A DNA stretch of 64,000 bases from Deinococcus sp. AB2017081 (GTDB lineage: Bacteria; Deinococcota; Deinococci; Deinococcales; Deinococcaceae), in the NCBI RefSeq assembly GCF_034440735.1, contig NZ_CP140098.1, forward strand, positions 3,267,501 through 3,331,500. Reading direction: 5' to 3'. The notes under the pieces were generated by a model. It searched no databases and was not told the DNA's origin. It saw nothing but the letters and a program-made list of their open reading frames with translations. Positions 50,597 through 61,409 of the stretch are shown here, piece by piece; within the stretch, counting starts at the first letter, position 1; the number at the start of each line of letters is the position of its first letter. Both the position numbers and the translations under genes were made by a program.

Positions 50597-52633
50597 ATGC
50601 AGTTCCGGGCCGGCACCGCACCCTCCTTGCCGTGCGGTCATCCTGTCGGCTGGACGTGGGATGGTCGCTGGACGCAGGGCCGGACGACGGTTATTGCCGC
50701 CCTGATGCTCACCTTCCTGGCGCTGGCCCTGTTCGCCGTGCTGGCGGTGGTGCAGACCCGCTTCCTGACCCACGATGCCACCCGCACCGTGCGCCAGAGC
50801 GACCTGTACCAGAAAGTCCGCTACTGGGTCGGCACCGAGAAATCCCTGGAACGCCGCTACCGCCTGCAACCCTCGGCCGCGACCGAGGCGCAGCACGCCA
50901 AGGCCGCCAGCAACGTCACGATGGTGCTGCGGGCCGCCCACGACAACAGCGCCCCCGCCGAGCAGACGCGCGTGACGGCCCTCATGGAGCTGCACGAGCA
51001 GTACATGACGGCCATCCGGTCCTCCCTGTTCCCGGCGGTCAGGACCCGTGACCAGCAGCACGTCAGCAACATTGACCGTGTGATGGTGCTGCCGGTCTTC
51101 GCCCAGCTCGAACAGCGGATCGATGCCGAGGCCCGTGCCCATCGCCAGCAGGCCAGCGCCCAGCTGGCCCACCTCAACCGCCTGCTGGACGCCCTGGCGG
51201 TGCTGGCCCCGGTGGTGTTCGTGGCCGGACTGGGCATCCTGGTCGTCCTGTGGCGCGTGCTGCTGCGCAAGCAGCGGGTGCTGGACGATGCGCACGAGAC
51301 GGCCCTGAACCGGCTGCGGGCCGAGTCGATCACGGATCCCCTGACCCGGCTCGGCAACCACCGCGCGTTCCAGGAAGGACTCGGAGCCGCCCTGCGCCTG
51401 GGAGCCCTCGACGGCACCCCGCTGACCCTGGCGCGCCTGGATCTCGACGAATTCAAGGTCGTCAACGACCGGGGCGGACATCTGCACGGCGATCAGGTGC
51501 TGTCCAGTGTCGGCCACCTGCTGGGCATGGCCTTCCAGGGCCGGGCGTACCGCGTGGGGGGCGACGAGTTCGCCCTGCTGCTGCCCGTAACCTCTGAGCA
51601 CGCGGCCCGCGTCATCGACGACCTGCGTGGGCAGCTGGCCGCCGCGAACCTGCCCACGATCAGTGCCGGACTGACCACGACCATCCCCGGCACGACCGCC
51701 ATCGCCACGGACGACCTGCACCAGCAGGCCGACCAGGCGCTGCGCGAGGCCAAGCGCCGGGGCCGCAACCGGCAGGTGAGTTTCCAGCAGGTCGCGGGCC
51801 GCAGCAGTGTGCTGGGACTGGAACAGGTCGACGCGCTGCGCCACCTGATTCAGGGGGGCCACATGAACGTGGCCTTTCAGCCCATCTGGCAGCTGTGCGT
51901 GCCGGGTCACACCAGCATCCCCCTGGCCTTCGAGGCGCTCGCCCGCCCGGCGGCCGAGGCGGGCTTCCGCGACACCCAGGAACTGTTCGATGTCGCCGCC
52001 CGCGTGAACCGCAGCGCCGCCCTGGATCACCTGTGTATCCGCACTGCGCTGGCACGCGCCCATGGCCTGCCCGACGGCGCCCTGCTGTTCCTGAACGTCT
52101 CGCCCCAGACGCTGGATCAGGACATCTCACTGGCGACCCTGCTGCTGGACGAGGTCGGTGCGGTCGGTCTGGCGCCGCAGCGCGTGGTCATCGAGATCAC
52201 CGAGCGCAGCACCGGCAACATGGCGGCCGTACTGCAACAGGTGGGCAGCCTGCGCGCCGCCGGCTTCCAGATCGCGCTGGACGACCTGGGGGCCGGGAAC
52301 GCCGGCCTGGAGATGCTGCGCTGCCTGCCCGTGGACTTCGTGAAGATCGACCGCAGCGTGGTGGCCGCCGCTCCCGACGACGTGACGGCCAATGCCGTCC
52401 TGTCCGCCATCATGGCCTATGCCCGCACGACCGGCGTCAAGGTCATCGTGGAGGGCCTGGAGACCACGCGGGTCCTCCAGCACGCGTGGCATCTCGGCGC
52501 CCGCTTCGCGCAGGGATACCTGCTGGGCCGCCCCGCTCCCGGCTTCGAGGTCACCCCCCTGAGCGGCCTGGTGACCGGAACCGGCCACAGCACCCCGGAG
52601 GGCGGAGCGCCGCAGCACAGCCTGCATCCGTGA
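50597..52633 (+). CDS. membrane GGDEF-EAL protein (cyclic di-GMP turnover)
   Basis: This 678-residue protein has two membrane segments (about residues 32-53 and 210-230) flanking an extracytoplasmic helical sensor of about 155 residues, then GGDEF (YRVGGDEFALLL, intact) and EAL (FEALAR, LFLNVSPQT, VVIEITERS, DDLGAGNAG, VKIDRS, VIVEGLET) domains. Both active sites look complete, so it may both make and degrade c-di-GMP. TACGCT (50584-50589) lies seven bases before the ATG. It follows the S9 gene by 55 bases but probably has its own leaderless promoter. Confidence 0.93.
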   Translation: MQFRAGTAPSLPCGHPVGWTWDGRWTQGRTTVIAALMLTFLALALFAVLAVVQTRFLTHDATRTVRQSDLYQKVRYWVGTEKSLERRYRLQPSAATEAQHAKAASNVTMVLRAAHDNSAPAEQTRVTALMELHEQYMTAIRSSLFPAVRTRDQQHVSNIDRVMVLPVFAQLEQRIDAEARAHRQQASAQLAHLNRLLDALAVLAPVVFVAGLGILVVLWRVLLRKQRVLDDAHETALNRLRAESITDPLTRLGNHRAFQEGLGAALRLGALDGTPLTLARLDLDEFKVVNDRGGHLHGDQVLSSVGHLLGMAFQGRAYRVGGDEFALLLPVTSEHAARVIDDLRGQLAAANLPTISAGLTTTIPGTTAIATDDLHQQADQALREAKRRGRNRQVSFQQVAGRSSVLGLEQVDALRHLIQGGHMNVAFQPIWQLCVPGHTSIPLAFEALARPAAEAGFRDTQELFDVAARVNRSAALDHLCIRTALARAHGLPDGALLFLNVSPQTLDQDISLATLLLDEVGAVGLAPQRVVIEITERSTGNMAAVLQQVGSLRAAGFQIALDDLGAGNAGLEMLRCLPVDFVKIDRSVVAAAPDDVTANAVLSAIMAYARTTGVKVIVEGLETTRVLQHAWHLGARFAQGYLLGRPAPGFEVTPLSGLVTGTGHSTPEGGAPQHSLHP

Positions 52634-53404
52634 ACGGATCCGGACGCCCGCGCCATCACGTACACCGCGTGAAGGCCGAGGTCGAACACCGTGGGCACGC
52701 TCCCACCCGCCTGTACCGCTCTCTGCAGGAGAACCGCACGGCCGTCCGCACCGAACAGGTGCCGGATCGACCGACCCTGATCATCCGCACCCGGTTCCAG
52801 CCGCCACAGCACGGGGTGGTTCCCGAGGTCCTGCCGGCACTGAGGCACGACACCAGGGCACTGCACTCCAAGCTTCCCGCCCCCAGCGTCCTCGTGCACC
52901 ACGAAGGCGACCAGCCTGCTGGAGAGCTGTGGGCCCGTCGCGGCCCCTGCGATCAGACGGGCGCGGCCTGCCCGGTGGTGCTCCAGGAAGCGCTGCGCCG
53001 TGACCTGACCATCACCGGCGTAACGACCGAGCCGGCGGCAGGAGCGTGCCGCACACCCCGAACCCCCAGGAGTACGGGACAGACATCGCGGTCTGTCTCC
53101 AGGGATCCGGGACGAGGCTCCCTCCTGCCGCGGGGCAGGCCGAACAGGACGGAGTCTATGCACGGGCCGGTGCGGGCCACCCGGTCAGGGCACCCGGGAT
53201 CCCGATGACAGTGCCTCCCGGTGATGCCCGGACGGGCGCTGCGCAGCAGACCCTCGCCACGTCGCCATCCCGGGGGCTGGGGTCGCGGAGGAGCCGGAGC
53301 AGCGCCATGATCTGACCGACCTGAGGACTCCCGAACCGCCGTCACCGCGCTGGAGACCCGGCGGGATGTCCCCCTGCGTCCAGTGGGCCCGTCGCAACAG
53401 CGAA
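52634..53404. other. 770-base gap without a convincing gene
   Basis: One plus-strand frame from GTG 52669 to 53208 has fairly protein-like codon use early on (for example RVKAEVEHRG, RPTLIIRTRF), but no ribosome site, no family motif, and a tail that degrades into Arg/Ser/Pro. It could be a decayed gene. A GACAGAC/GTCTGTC hairpin lies at 53078-53097. Nothing else is recognised. Confidence 0.4.
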
Positions 53405-53441
53405 CCCCCCACCGCGTGGAGCATGCCACTGCGGTGGGGGG
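53405..53441 (-). terminator. long hairpin after the RGG-repeat gene
   Basis: CCCCCCACCGC (53405-53415) pairs perfectly with GCGGTGGGGGG (53431-53441). It lies 26 bases beyond the stop of the gene at 53467, and a second GGCC-rich hairpin lies between them. There is no T-run. Confidence 0.7.
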
Positions 53442-53466
53442 CTGCCGGCCTCAGGCCGGTCGGGGC

Positions 53467-54324
<858 letters not shown>

Positions 54325-54470
54325 CTGGTGTACTCCTTTGCTCCGCTCGGCCGGCCCCGCAGGGCCACGGCACGCGGGCGTGCCCCCGAGTCTATCATCC
54401 CGGCGTTTTGGGCGTCTGTTCCGGCCGGCCGGTCAAGGACGCGTCATGCACCGCCCGTATACTCGCCGGT

Positions 54471-55427
<957 letters not shown>

Positions 55428-55445
55428 GCCTCACCGCGCCGGCCG

Positions 55446-56720
55446 TCACTGCACGCGCAGCGGCACACCGGGCCGGGCCAGAGTCTGTGGGCGCAGCGTG
55501 GCTGCCGTCCGGAACGACCATGTCACCGGCGTGCCATTCACGGTCACGCTGACGCGGTAGGTCTTGCCGGCCACAAGCGGCGCACGCGGAATCACGAACA
55601 CCGCGCCGTATCCCTTGAGGATGCTGCGCCCGATGTCCTGGGCGCTGCGCGGCCCCCCCACATAGTTCCCCGGGGCGTCCGTGGTGTTCACATACTGGGT
55701 GCTGCCGTACGCGCACACCTCCACGGAACCGCCGCCCTCGACGCTCAGGGTCGCGTCGGTCGCGGTCGTGTCTCCAAAGATCCGCGACGCCACCACCAGC
55801 GGCAGGCCCGTGCTGCGCGGATCGAAACCGGCGCAGGACGTCAGCGGATTCGGCCACTCGCCGCCCGGATACTGCGCCATGTCCGTCTCCTGCCCGTTGC
55901 CGGGGAAGGTGACGGGAGCACCGGCCCCGGCGCCCTCCGGCCGGATGGACGTGATGCCGCTGCCGGTCTGCACGTACCGCGCGTCATTCGGATAGGGCCG
56001 CGCATATGACCCGATCCCCACATGCGTCTGCCCGGAGTGCAGCATGCCCGCGGCGTGGAAGGGCACGCTGAACAGCGTGTCGGTCGCGGAGGTGCTGCCG
56101 GCCAGCTTCGCGACGGGCAGCGTATTCCACGACAGGTTGCTGTTCGCCGCGCAGTTGAGGCCCTGCGGTGTCGCGTACGGCAGGGAGGCGTCCTCGTTGT
56201 GCCCGGCCGCGCCGTTGAGCACGCTGTAGCGGCCGTGCAGCCAGCAGTTCATGCTGGCCTCGTCGTCGAAGACCACCGCCCTCAGGCCCGCCTGGGCCCG
56301 CACTGCGTTGAACCGCGCGAACTCCGCCGAGATCCGCGACCCGATCTCGACGCCGATGCGCCGCGTGGCCGTGTCCTCACCCACCTGCGCCGTCACCGTG
56401 ACCGGCACGAGGCCCTGCGGCAGTGCCCCCGCCGCCGCCCGCAGCGTCAGCGTGCGGCCCTCCAGCGTCGCCGTGACGAGCGCCGCGTCCGCGCTCTGCA
56501 CGCTGAGCTGTACGTCCTGCCCCCCGGCCCGCCCGGCCAGCGTCACGTCGATCGGCACACTCACGGACGCGCCCGGCGCAAGATGCTGCGCGGACACGGC
56601 GGCCACAGTCACGGGCGTGGTCGTCAGGTTCTCCACCACCCCGCACCCCGAGAGCCCCCCGCTCAGGGCCAGTGCCCATCCTGCTGCCATGTGCCGCCCG
56701 CCGAACCGCCGCTGTGCCAT
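55446..56720 (-). CDS. CAP-domain lipoprotein
   Basis: This 424-residue surface protein has a lipobox in LSGGLSGCGVV. An immunoglobulin-like N-terminal domain (TTTPVTVAAV...IGVEIGS, about residues 30-130) is followed by a CAP (SCP/PR1) domain: FARFNAVRAQAGL, AGHNEDASLP, FHAAGMLHSGQTHVGIGSY. The C-terminal part is another small beta domain ending in VTWSFRTAATL. The CAP His residues are in AGHNED and LHSGQTHVG. GGGAGGG precedes the ATG. Its role is unknown; bacterial CAP proteins bind lipids or act as peptidases. Confidence 0.82.
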   Translation of the reverse strand: MAQRRFGGRHMAAGWALALSGGLSGCGVVENLTTTPVTVAAVSAQHLAPGASVSVPIDVTLAGRAGGQDVQLSVQSADAALVTATLEGRTLTLRAAAGALPQGLVPVTVTAQVGEDTATRRIGVEIGSRISAEFARFNAVRAQAGLRAVVFDDEASMNCWLHGRYSVLNGAAGHNEDASLPYATPQGLNCAANSNLSWNTLPVAKLAGSTSATDTLFSVPFHAAGMLHSGQTHVGIGSYARPYPNDARYVQTGSGITSIRPEGAGAGAPVTFPGNGQETDMAQYPGGEWPNPLTSCAGFDPRSTGLPLVVASRIFGDTTATDATLSVEGGGSVEVCAYGSTQYVNTTDAPGNYVGGPRSAQDIGRSILKGYGAVFVIPRAPLVAGKTYRVSVTVNGTPVTWSFRTAATLRPQTLARPGVPLRVQ

Positions 56721-56865
56721 GCATCCCTCCCTGGCGTGACCGGACGTTCCGGCCCGCCACTTCCCTTCTTTTCTACGCGACATCGCGCCGCCGGCATACC
56801 GCATCTGCCCACGCGGGCGGCCGGGCCAGAGCGTGAGCCCCGGAACCCGGCCACCCTGGCTGGCC

Positions 56866-58761
56866 TTACTGCGAGGTGAACACGTTGTCCGGGGTGTTGC
56901 CGCTCACGCTGCCGCCGGGCTGGGCGTAGGCGGCCTTGGTGGTGTTGAACACGCCACCCCCGTTGCGGGTCGTCGTGTTGCCGGTCACGCTCCCGCTCTG
57001 GATGGTCAGCGAGCCGTCGTTCCAGAACCCGCCGCCGTCCAGGCCATCGGCCCGGTTGCCGCTGACCGTCGCCCCGGACAGGACGAACGTGGACGTGGGA
57101 GACGTCTGATACGCGCCGTTCGTCTCGACCCCGCCGCCGTACCATGCAGTGTTGTTGCTGATCGTGCCCCCACTGGCCGTCATGCGGCTGCCGGCGTACA
57201 GCCGCACGCCGCCCCCGCCGCCCCCCGTATCCGCGCCGCTGGTACGGTTGGTCGCACTGTTTCCGGTGATGCTGCCGCCGGTCATGGTGACCGTGCCGCC
57301 CACCGTGATCCCGCCGCCCGTCTTTACGGCCGTGTTGCCGGAGATGCTCCCTCCACTCAGATTCAGGGTGACGGCGTGATCCAGATTCATCCCACCCCCG
57401 GCAATCTGGGCCGCGTTCCCCTGGATGGTGGCGCCCTGCATGTCGTAGATCACGCTACCTGCATCGGCCCCGCCGGCCGCGACCCCACCGCCATAGGTGG
57501 CCGCCTTGTTGTTGCGGATGACCAGACTCCCTCCCAGGGTGACGGTGTGCTTCACGCCCGACAGCGCGTAGGTATTGACCCCGCCTCCAGTCCCCTCGGT
57601 GGTATTGCCCTCAATGGTGCCGCCGGTCAGGGTCACGCTGATGCCGCTGCTGATCCCGCCGCCCGCCAGGCCCGCCCGGTTGCCCCGGATGGTTCCGCCT
57701 GTCATGGTGAAGGCCGTGCCGTTCTGGTTGACCTGAAAGGCCCCGCCATACTTGCCTGCCGTGTTGTTCTCGAACGTGCCTCCGGCGATCTTCAGCGTGC
57801 CGCCCTGGAAGCCGTCATACACACCGCCGAACATCGAGGTGTTCCCGGAGAAGGCGCCGCCGCTGATCGTGACCACCGAGTTCGGCCCCGTCTGGAGGAT
57901 GACCCCACCGCCGCCAGCCTCGGCCGTCGTATTGCGCGTGTACGTGCCCCCCTCGAGGGTGGCCACGCCAGCCGCAGAGACGAGCAGCACACCGCCTGCA
58001 CACTCCTGGGCGCTACAGCTGTTGCTGTCGAAGGTGCCCCCCTTGATCGTCAGGGTGCCGTTCGAGTGGCGAACAACGCCGCCGGTGTACACGGCCTGGT
58101 TGTCCGTGAAGGTGCCGCTCTCGATGGTCAGGGTGCCCCGATTGGCAATGGCGCCGCCCGAGCCGGTACTCTCTGTCTCGAGATCCGGCGTGGGAACGGT
58201 TGCCCGGTTGCCGGTCATGGTGACGTTCTTCAGCGTCAGGGTGGCACCGGCCGTGTTCAGGATGGCGCCACCGTTGTTGGCACTGTTGTTGGTGAAGGTC
58301 ACGCCGTCCAGGGTCAGGGTGCCCCGGTTCATCAGGCCCCCGCCCCACGTGGCTGCGCTCTGACCCTGCCCGCGCAGGCCGATGGTCGTGAGTTCGACGC
58401 TGACCCCCCTGCCTCCTGTAACCGTGCCCCCCCGCATCGTCACCGTGGCCCCGTTGGCGACCTCCATGGCGCGGCCCTTGCCGGCGGCGTCGACGGTCAC
58501 GCCGGTCGCGACGATGGTCACGTTTTTATCGATGACCAGCGGACTTTGCAGGGTCACGGTGCCGGTCTGGGTCAGGCGCAGGGTGTCACCGGGCGCGGCG
58601 GCCGAGAGGGCCTCACGCAGCGAGCCGGGGCCGCTGTCGGTCAGGGCCGTGACCGGCGTGCCGGGCGGCGTCGTGGGGCCACCACACGCGGCCAGCAGCA
58701 GCGTCAGTGTCAGCGGGAGCGGAATCAGGCGGGCGGAATGACGGGCGGCGCGTGCGTTCAT
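56866..58761 (-). CDS. right-handed beta-helix lipoprotein with GG..N / GN.A repeats
   Basis: This 631-residue exported protein has a lipobox in LTLLLAACGG. After TALTDSGPGSLREALSAA, the usual entry motif of such proteins, it has about 20 irregular repeats of the type GG.I.N.G.LTL...T.TGN.A, as in polymorphic membrane (Pmp-like) and parallel beta-helix proteins. A long right-handed beta-helix on the cell surface is expected. No catalytic residues are recognisable. Asn/Thr/Gly codon use is unlike its neighbours. It is on the same strand as the winged-helix regulator gene (58887-60125), which may control it. Confidence 0.87.
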   Translation of the reverse strand: MNARAARHSARLIPLPLTLTLLLAACGGPTTPPGTPVTALTDSGPGSLREALSAAAPGDTLRLTQTGTVTLQSPLVIDKNVTIVATGVTVDAAGKGRAMEVANGATVTMRGGTVTGGRGVSVELTTIGLRGQGQSAATWGGGLMNRGTLTLDGVTFTNNSANNGGAILNTAGATLTLKNVTMTGNRATVPTPDLETESTGSGGAIANRGTLTIESGTFTDNQAVYTGGVVRHSNGTLTIKGGTFDSNSCSAQECAGGVLLVSAAGVATLEGGTYTRNTTAEAGGGGVILQTGPNSVVTISGGAFSGNTSMFGGVYDGFQGGTLKIAGGTFENNTAGKYGGAFQVNQNGTAFTMTGGTIRGNRAGLAGGGISSGISVTLTGGTIEGNTTEGTGGGVNTYALSGVKHTVTLGGSLVIRNNKAATYGGGVAAGGADAGSVIYDMQGATIQGNAAQIAGGGMNLDHAVTLNLSGGSISGNTAVKTGGGITVGGTVTMTGGSITGNSATNRTSGADTGGGGGGVRLYAGSRMTASGGTISNNTAWYGGGVETNGAYQTSPTSTFVLSGATVSGNRADGLDGGGFWNDGSLTIQSGSVTGNTTTRNGGGVFNTTKAAYAQPGGSVSGNTPDNVFTSQ

Positions 58762-58886
58762 GGTGTCCCTCCATGCCCCCGGCACCGGCGGGCGGAGGGA
58801 CGTTCACCCGCCCACGGCCGGAGGTGGAGGCATGGTGCTGGGGACACTGTGACCGCACCGTGACTGCTGTGGCGGGGCCGCGCGGC

Positions 58887-60125
58887 TCAGGACTCGCGGA
58901 GGTGACGGGCGGTGCGGCGGGCCACATCGGCCAGGAAGTGATTGCCGCACGCCTCCTCGATCAGTGCCAGTTCGTCGAAGGTGACCGCCAGGTGGTCGGC
59001 CTGATCCGGCAGGGGCGGATACAGCTGCGCGACGGTCAGCCAGTGGCGGGCACGGTCGTACTGCCCCAGCAGGCGATACGCGCGGACGACCAGCACGGCG
59101 GCCACGGCCTGCGAGATGGACTGCCGGGTCAGGGTGGCGGTCGTGCTGGCCCGCATGGCCCAGTCCAGGGCACGTTCCAGGTGGGCCCGCCGGGCCAGCG
59201 GCGGGCTGTCGTCGGCCACGCTCAGGTGGGTCAGGGCCAGGTTGCTGCGGGCGGCGTACACGCCGTACCACCACTGGGCATTCTGCGCGGCGTCGTGGGC
59301 GACCCGCTGGTGATGGATGGCCTGTTCGAGCTTCCCACCACGGCGCAGGAACAGACCGTAGTTGATGTGGTACTGACAGAACTCGACGCCGTCCTCGGGC
59401 ACCAGCAGGCTGCGCAGGTCGTCGAAGTGTGCCTGGGCCGCCACGTCGCTGCTCAGGGTGGCGTGACGGGCCAGCCGGATCAGCAGCCGGGCACGGTTGA
59501 TGCGGTTCAGGCCGGGCTGCGCCAGCAGGGCGTGCAGGGTCGGCAGCTGCGCCGCGGTGCCGTGCACGCCCTGCTGTTCGTCCACGCACATGGTGATCAG
59601 CGTCTCGGTGTGGGCCCGCTCGTTGACATCCAGGGTGCGGCCACGCACCTCCAGCAGGCGGGCATGGGACTGGTCGACCAGTCCGGCGTACAGCAGCAGC
59701 GTGCACTCGCTGAGCTCCATGCTGATCGCGTTGCGCTGCGCACGCAGTGTCCGCAGGTGGTCGGCGATGGCCGGCCGGCTGGGCTCGAACTGCAGGTGGC
59801 GGGCGGCGTCGAGGTTCAGCGTGAAGAGCTTGCTGGCCTGCCGCGCCGGGCTCTGGGTGATGCGCTGCCCGAAAAACCGCAGTTCCTGGGTGGTCGTGAA
59901 CCGCCACATGTCGCGCCCCGCGATGTGCGGGCTCAGGCGGCTCCACGGGTGATGGTCACAGATCTCGTCGGTGCTGACATGCCGGTCGATATGGACGGCC
60001 AGCAGGGTGTAGAACACGACCCACTTGTGCGACAGCGCCACGGGGGAGCCCCGCCAGTACACCGTGCACACGTCCTTGTGCAGGCCGATGGTCAGGGTGC
60101 CCGGGCTGGTGGCGGTGTGCTGCAT
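58887..60125 (-). CDS. winged-helix regulator with TPR-like C-terminal half
   Basis: This 412-residue protein has an N-terminal domain of about 90 residues (TIGLHKDVCTVYWRGSPVAL, then FYTLLAVHIDRHVSTDEICD and a segment ending LFTLNL) with the strand-helix-helix-wing order of OmpR/SARP-type DNA-binding domains. The rest is all-helical with TPR-like pairs (NYGLFLRRGGKLEQAIHHQR, ARSNLALTHLS, AYRLLGQYDRARHWL). This is the layout of SARP/BTAD or peptide-responsive regulators. The start ATG 60125 has GGGAG upstream. It faces a 41-residue peptide gene across 219 bases with direct repeats. Confidence 0.68.
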   Translation of the reverse strand: MQHTATSPGTLTIGLHKDVCTVYWRGSPVALSHKWVVFYTLLAVHIDRHVSTDEICDHHPWSRLSPHIAGRDMWRFTTTQELRFFGQRITQSPARQASKLFTLNLDAARHLQFEPSRPAIADHLRTLRAQRNAISMELSECTLLLYAGLVDQSHARLLEVRGRTLDVNERAHTETLITMCVDEQQGVHGTAAQLPTLHALLAQPGLNRINRARLLIRLARHATLSSDVAAQAHFDDLRSLLVPEDGVEFCQYHINYGLFLRRGGKLEQAIHHQRVAHDAAQNAQWWYGVYAARSNLALTHLSVADDSPPLARRAHLERALDWAMRASTTATLTRQSISQAVAAVLVVRAYRLLGQYDRARHWLTVAQLYPPLPDQADHLAVTFDELALIEEACGNHFLADVARRTARHLRES

Positions 60126-60207
60126 GGATCCAGTTCTCCCTGGGCCGCGTGCCATCGGTTCATCCTGAACCGTCGGACATGGAGTGGACAGCGGCGCACG
60201 TTCAGCC

Positions 60208-60237
60208 TAACACCCCAGGAAGTAACACCAGGTAACA
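60208..60237. promoter_or_regulatory. direct repeats of TAACA upstream of the winged-helix gene
   Basis: TAACA occurs at 60208, 60223 and 60233; the last two are GTAACA copies exactly 10 bases apart. Direct repeats one helical turn apart are the usual binding sites of OmpR/SARP-type winged helices. They lie about 85-110 bases before the regulator start and about 110-135 before the peptide gene. Confidence 0.45.
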
Positions 60238-60344
60238 GACAGGAACATTGTGCCGTCAGGGAACTAGGCGTGATGGCCTAGAGGTGCTTCACAATGTGGG
60301 CGGCCTGCTACGCTGGTTCCATCACCGAAAAGGAGGTGCCGCCT

Positions 60345-60470
60345 ATGACCCACAACGACATTGACCACTGGACGATCCCTGCCCGAGGTTCCCTCAGCGA
60401 TTCCAGGAGTTCCCTTGTTGCACTGCAGTCACCGGCCGCACCGGCCTTCCGGACCACCGCCACGCCCTGA
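60345..60470 (+). CDS. 41-residue peptide with a near-perfect ribosome-binding site
   Basis: This short gene starts MTHNDIDHWTIPARGSLSDS and ends FRTTATP. AAAAGGAGGTG lies six bases before the ATG, the strongest Shine-Dalgarno match in the window. A TACGCT -10 candidate lies at 60309-60314. The peptide is Ser/Ala-rich with no membrane segment or signal peptide. The stop is 15 bases before the RIO kinase gene, so both are likely co-transcribed. It could be a leader peptide, a secreted signal precursor, or an unannotated small protein; its position opposite a TPR-like regulator makes the signal idea attractive but unproven. Confidence 0.55.
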   Translation: MTHNDIDHWTIPARGSLSDSRSSLVALQSPAAPAFRTTATP

Positions 60471-60485
60471 CCGATCGGGGCACCC

Positions 60486-61355
60486 ATGAGCGCCCGCTGG
60501 CCCGACGACGGGCCCGGCGAGCAGAAACTGCGCCGCAAACGCCACCGCCCCCAGGGCCGCCGGAGGCTTGACGACCTCGCCGCGCCCGACGAGGACGACA
60601 TCGCCGACGACACCGTGCGCCGACTGACCGCGCGCGGCCTGATCACCGAGGTCGTCGCGGAACTCAAGAGCGGCAAGGAGGCCACCGCCTACGTGGCCCG
60701 CAGCCCCCACGGCCCGGCCCTGCTCAAGATCTACCGCGACCTCACCGCCCGCAGCTTCAAGAACGACGCCGTGTACCGCGAGGGTCAGGTCATCCTCGAC
60801 CAGCGCGCCGCGCGCGCCATGCACTCGCGCAGCCGCACCGGCCTGCAGATGCTCCAGCACGGCTGGGTGATGGCCGAGTACGCGCACCTGTGGACGCTGT
60901 GGCGCGCCGGCCTGAACGTCCCCGAGCCCATGGCCGGCCCCCGCCCCGACGACTACGCCGAGACCGTGCCCGCCGTCCTGATGCGCCTGATCGGCACCGA
61001 AGACAGCGTCGCCCCCCGCCTGAGCGACGCCCAGCTCAGCCCCGCACAATCTGCGAGCGCGTGGGAGCAGAGCGTGGACGGCCTCGCGCAGCTGCTGCGC
61101 CTGGGCTACGTGCACGGCGACTACAGCACCTACAACCTGCTGTGGTGGGAGAACACCGTGATCATCATCGACTTCCCGCAACTCGTGACCCGCCAGAACC
61201 CGAACTTCCGCGACCTCCTCGCCCGCGACGTGCAGAGCCTCGCCACGTCCTTCCGCAAGCACGGCATCCACGCCGACCCCGACGCCACCCTGCGCGACGT
61301 GCAGCGCCGCGCCGCCGCCGGCCCCGCGCCCGAGCCCCGGCTGGTGCTGCCGTGA
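60486..61355 (+). CDS. RIO1-family protein kinase/ATPase
   Basis: This 289-residue kinase has a basic N-terminus, the nucleotide-binding ELKSGKEATAYVA with KIY as the ATP lysine region, the catalytic loop YVHGDYSTYNLL and the metal motif IIDFPQLV. These are the RIO signatures, all intact. In archaea and eukaryotes RIO proteins mature the small ribosomal subunit; bacterial roles are little known. It follows the 41-residue peptide gene by 15 bases. The region before the kinase core is rich in Arg and Lys and could bind nucleic acid. Confidence 0.9.
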   Translation: MSARWPDDGPGEQKLRRKRHRPQGRRRLDDLAAPDEDDIADDTVRRLTARGLITEVVAELKSGKEATAYVARSPHGPALLKIYRDLTARSFKNDAVYREGQVILDQRAARAMHSRSRTGLQMLQHGWVMAEYAHLWTLWRAGLNVPEPMAGPRPDDYAETVPAVLMRLIGTEDSVAPRLSDAQLSPAQSASAWEQSVDGLAQLLRLGYVHGDYSTYNLLWWENTVIIIDFPQLVTRQNPNFRDLLARDVQSLATSFRKHGIHADPDATLRDVQRRAAAGPAPEPRLVLP

Positions 61356-61409
61356 TCCGCCCCGGGGCCACCGTCCGTCTGCGCCTGGCCCGGACGCCGA
61401 GGCGGCGCG

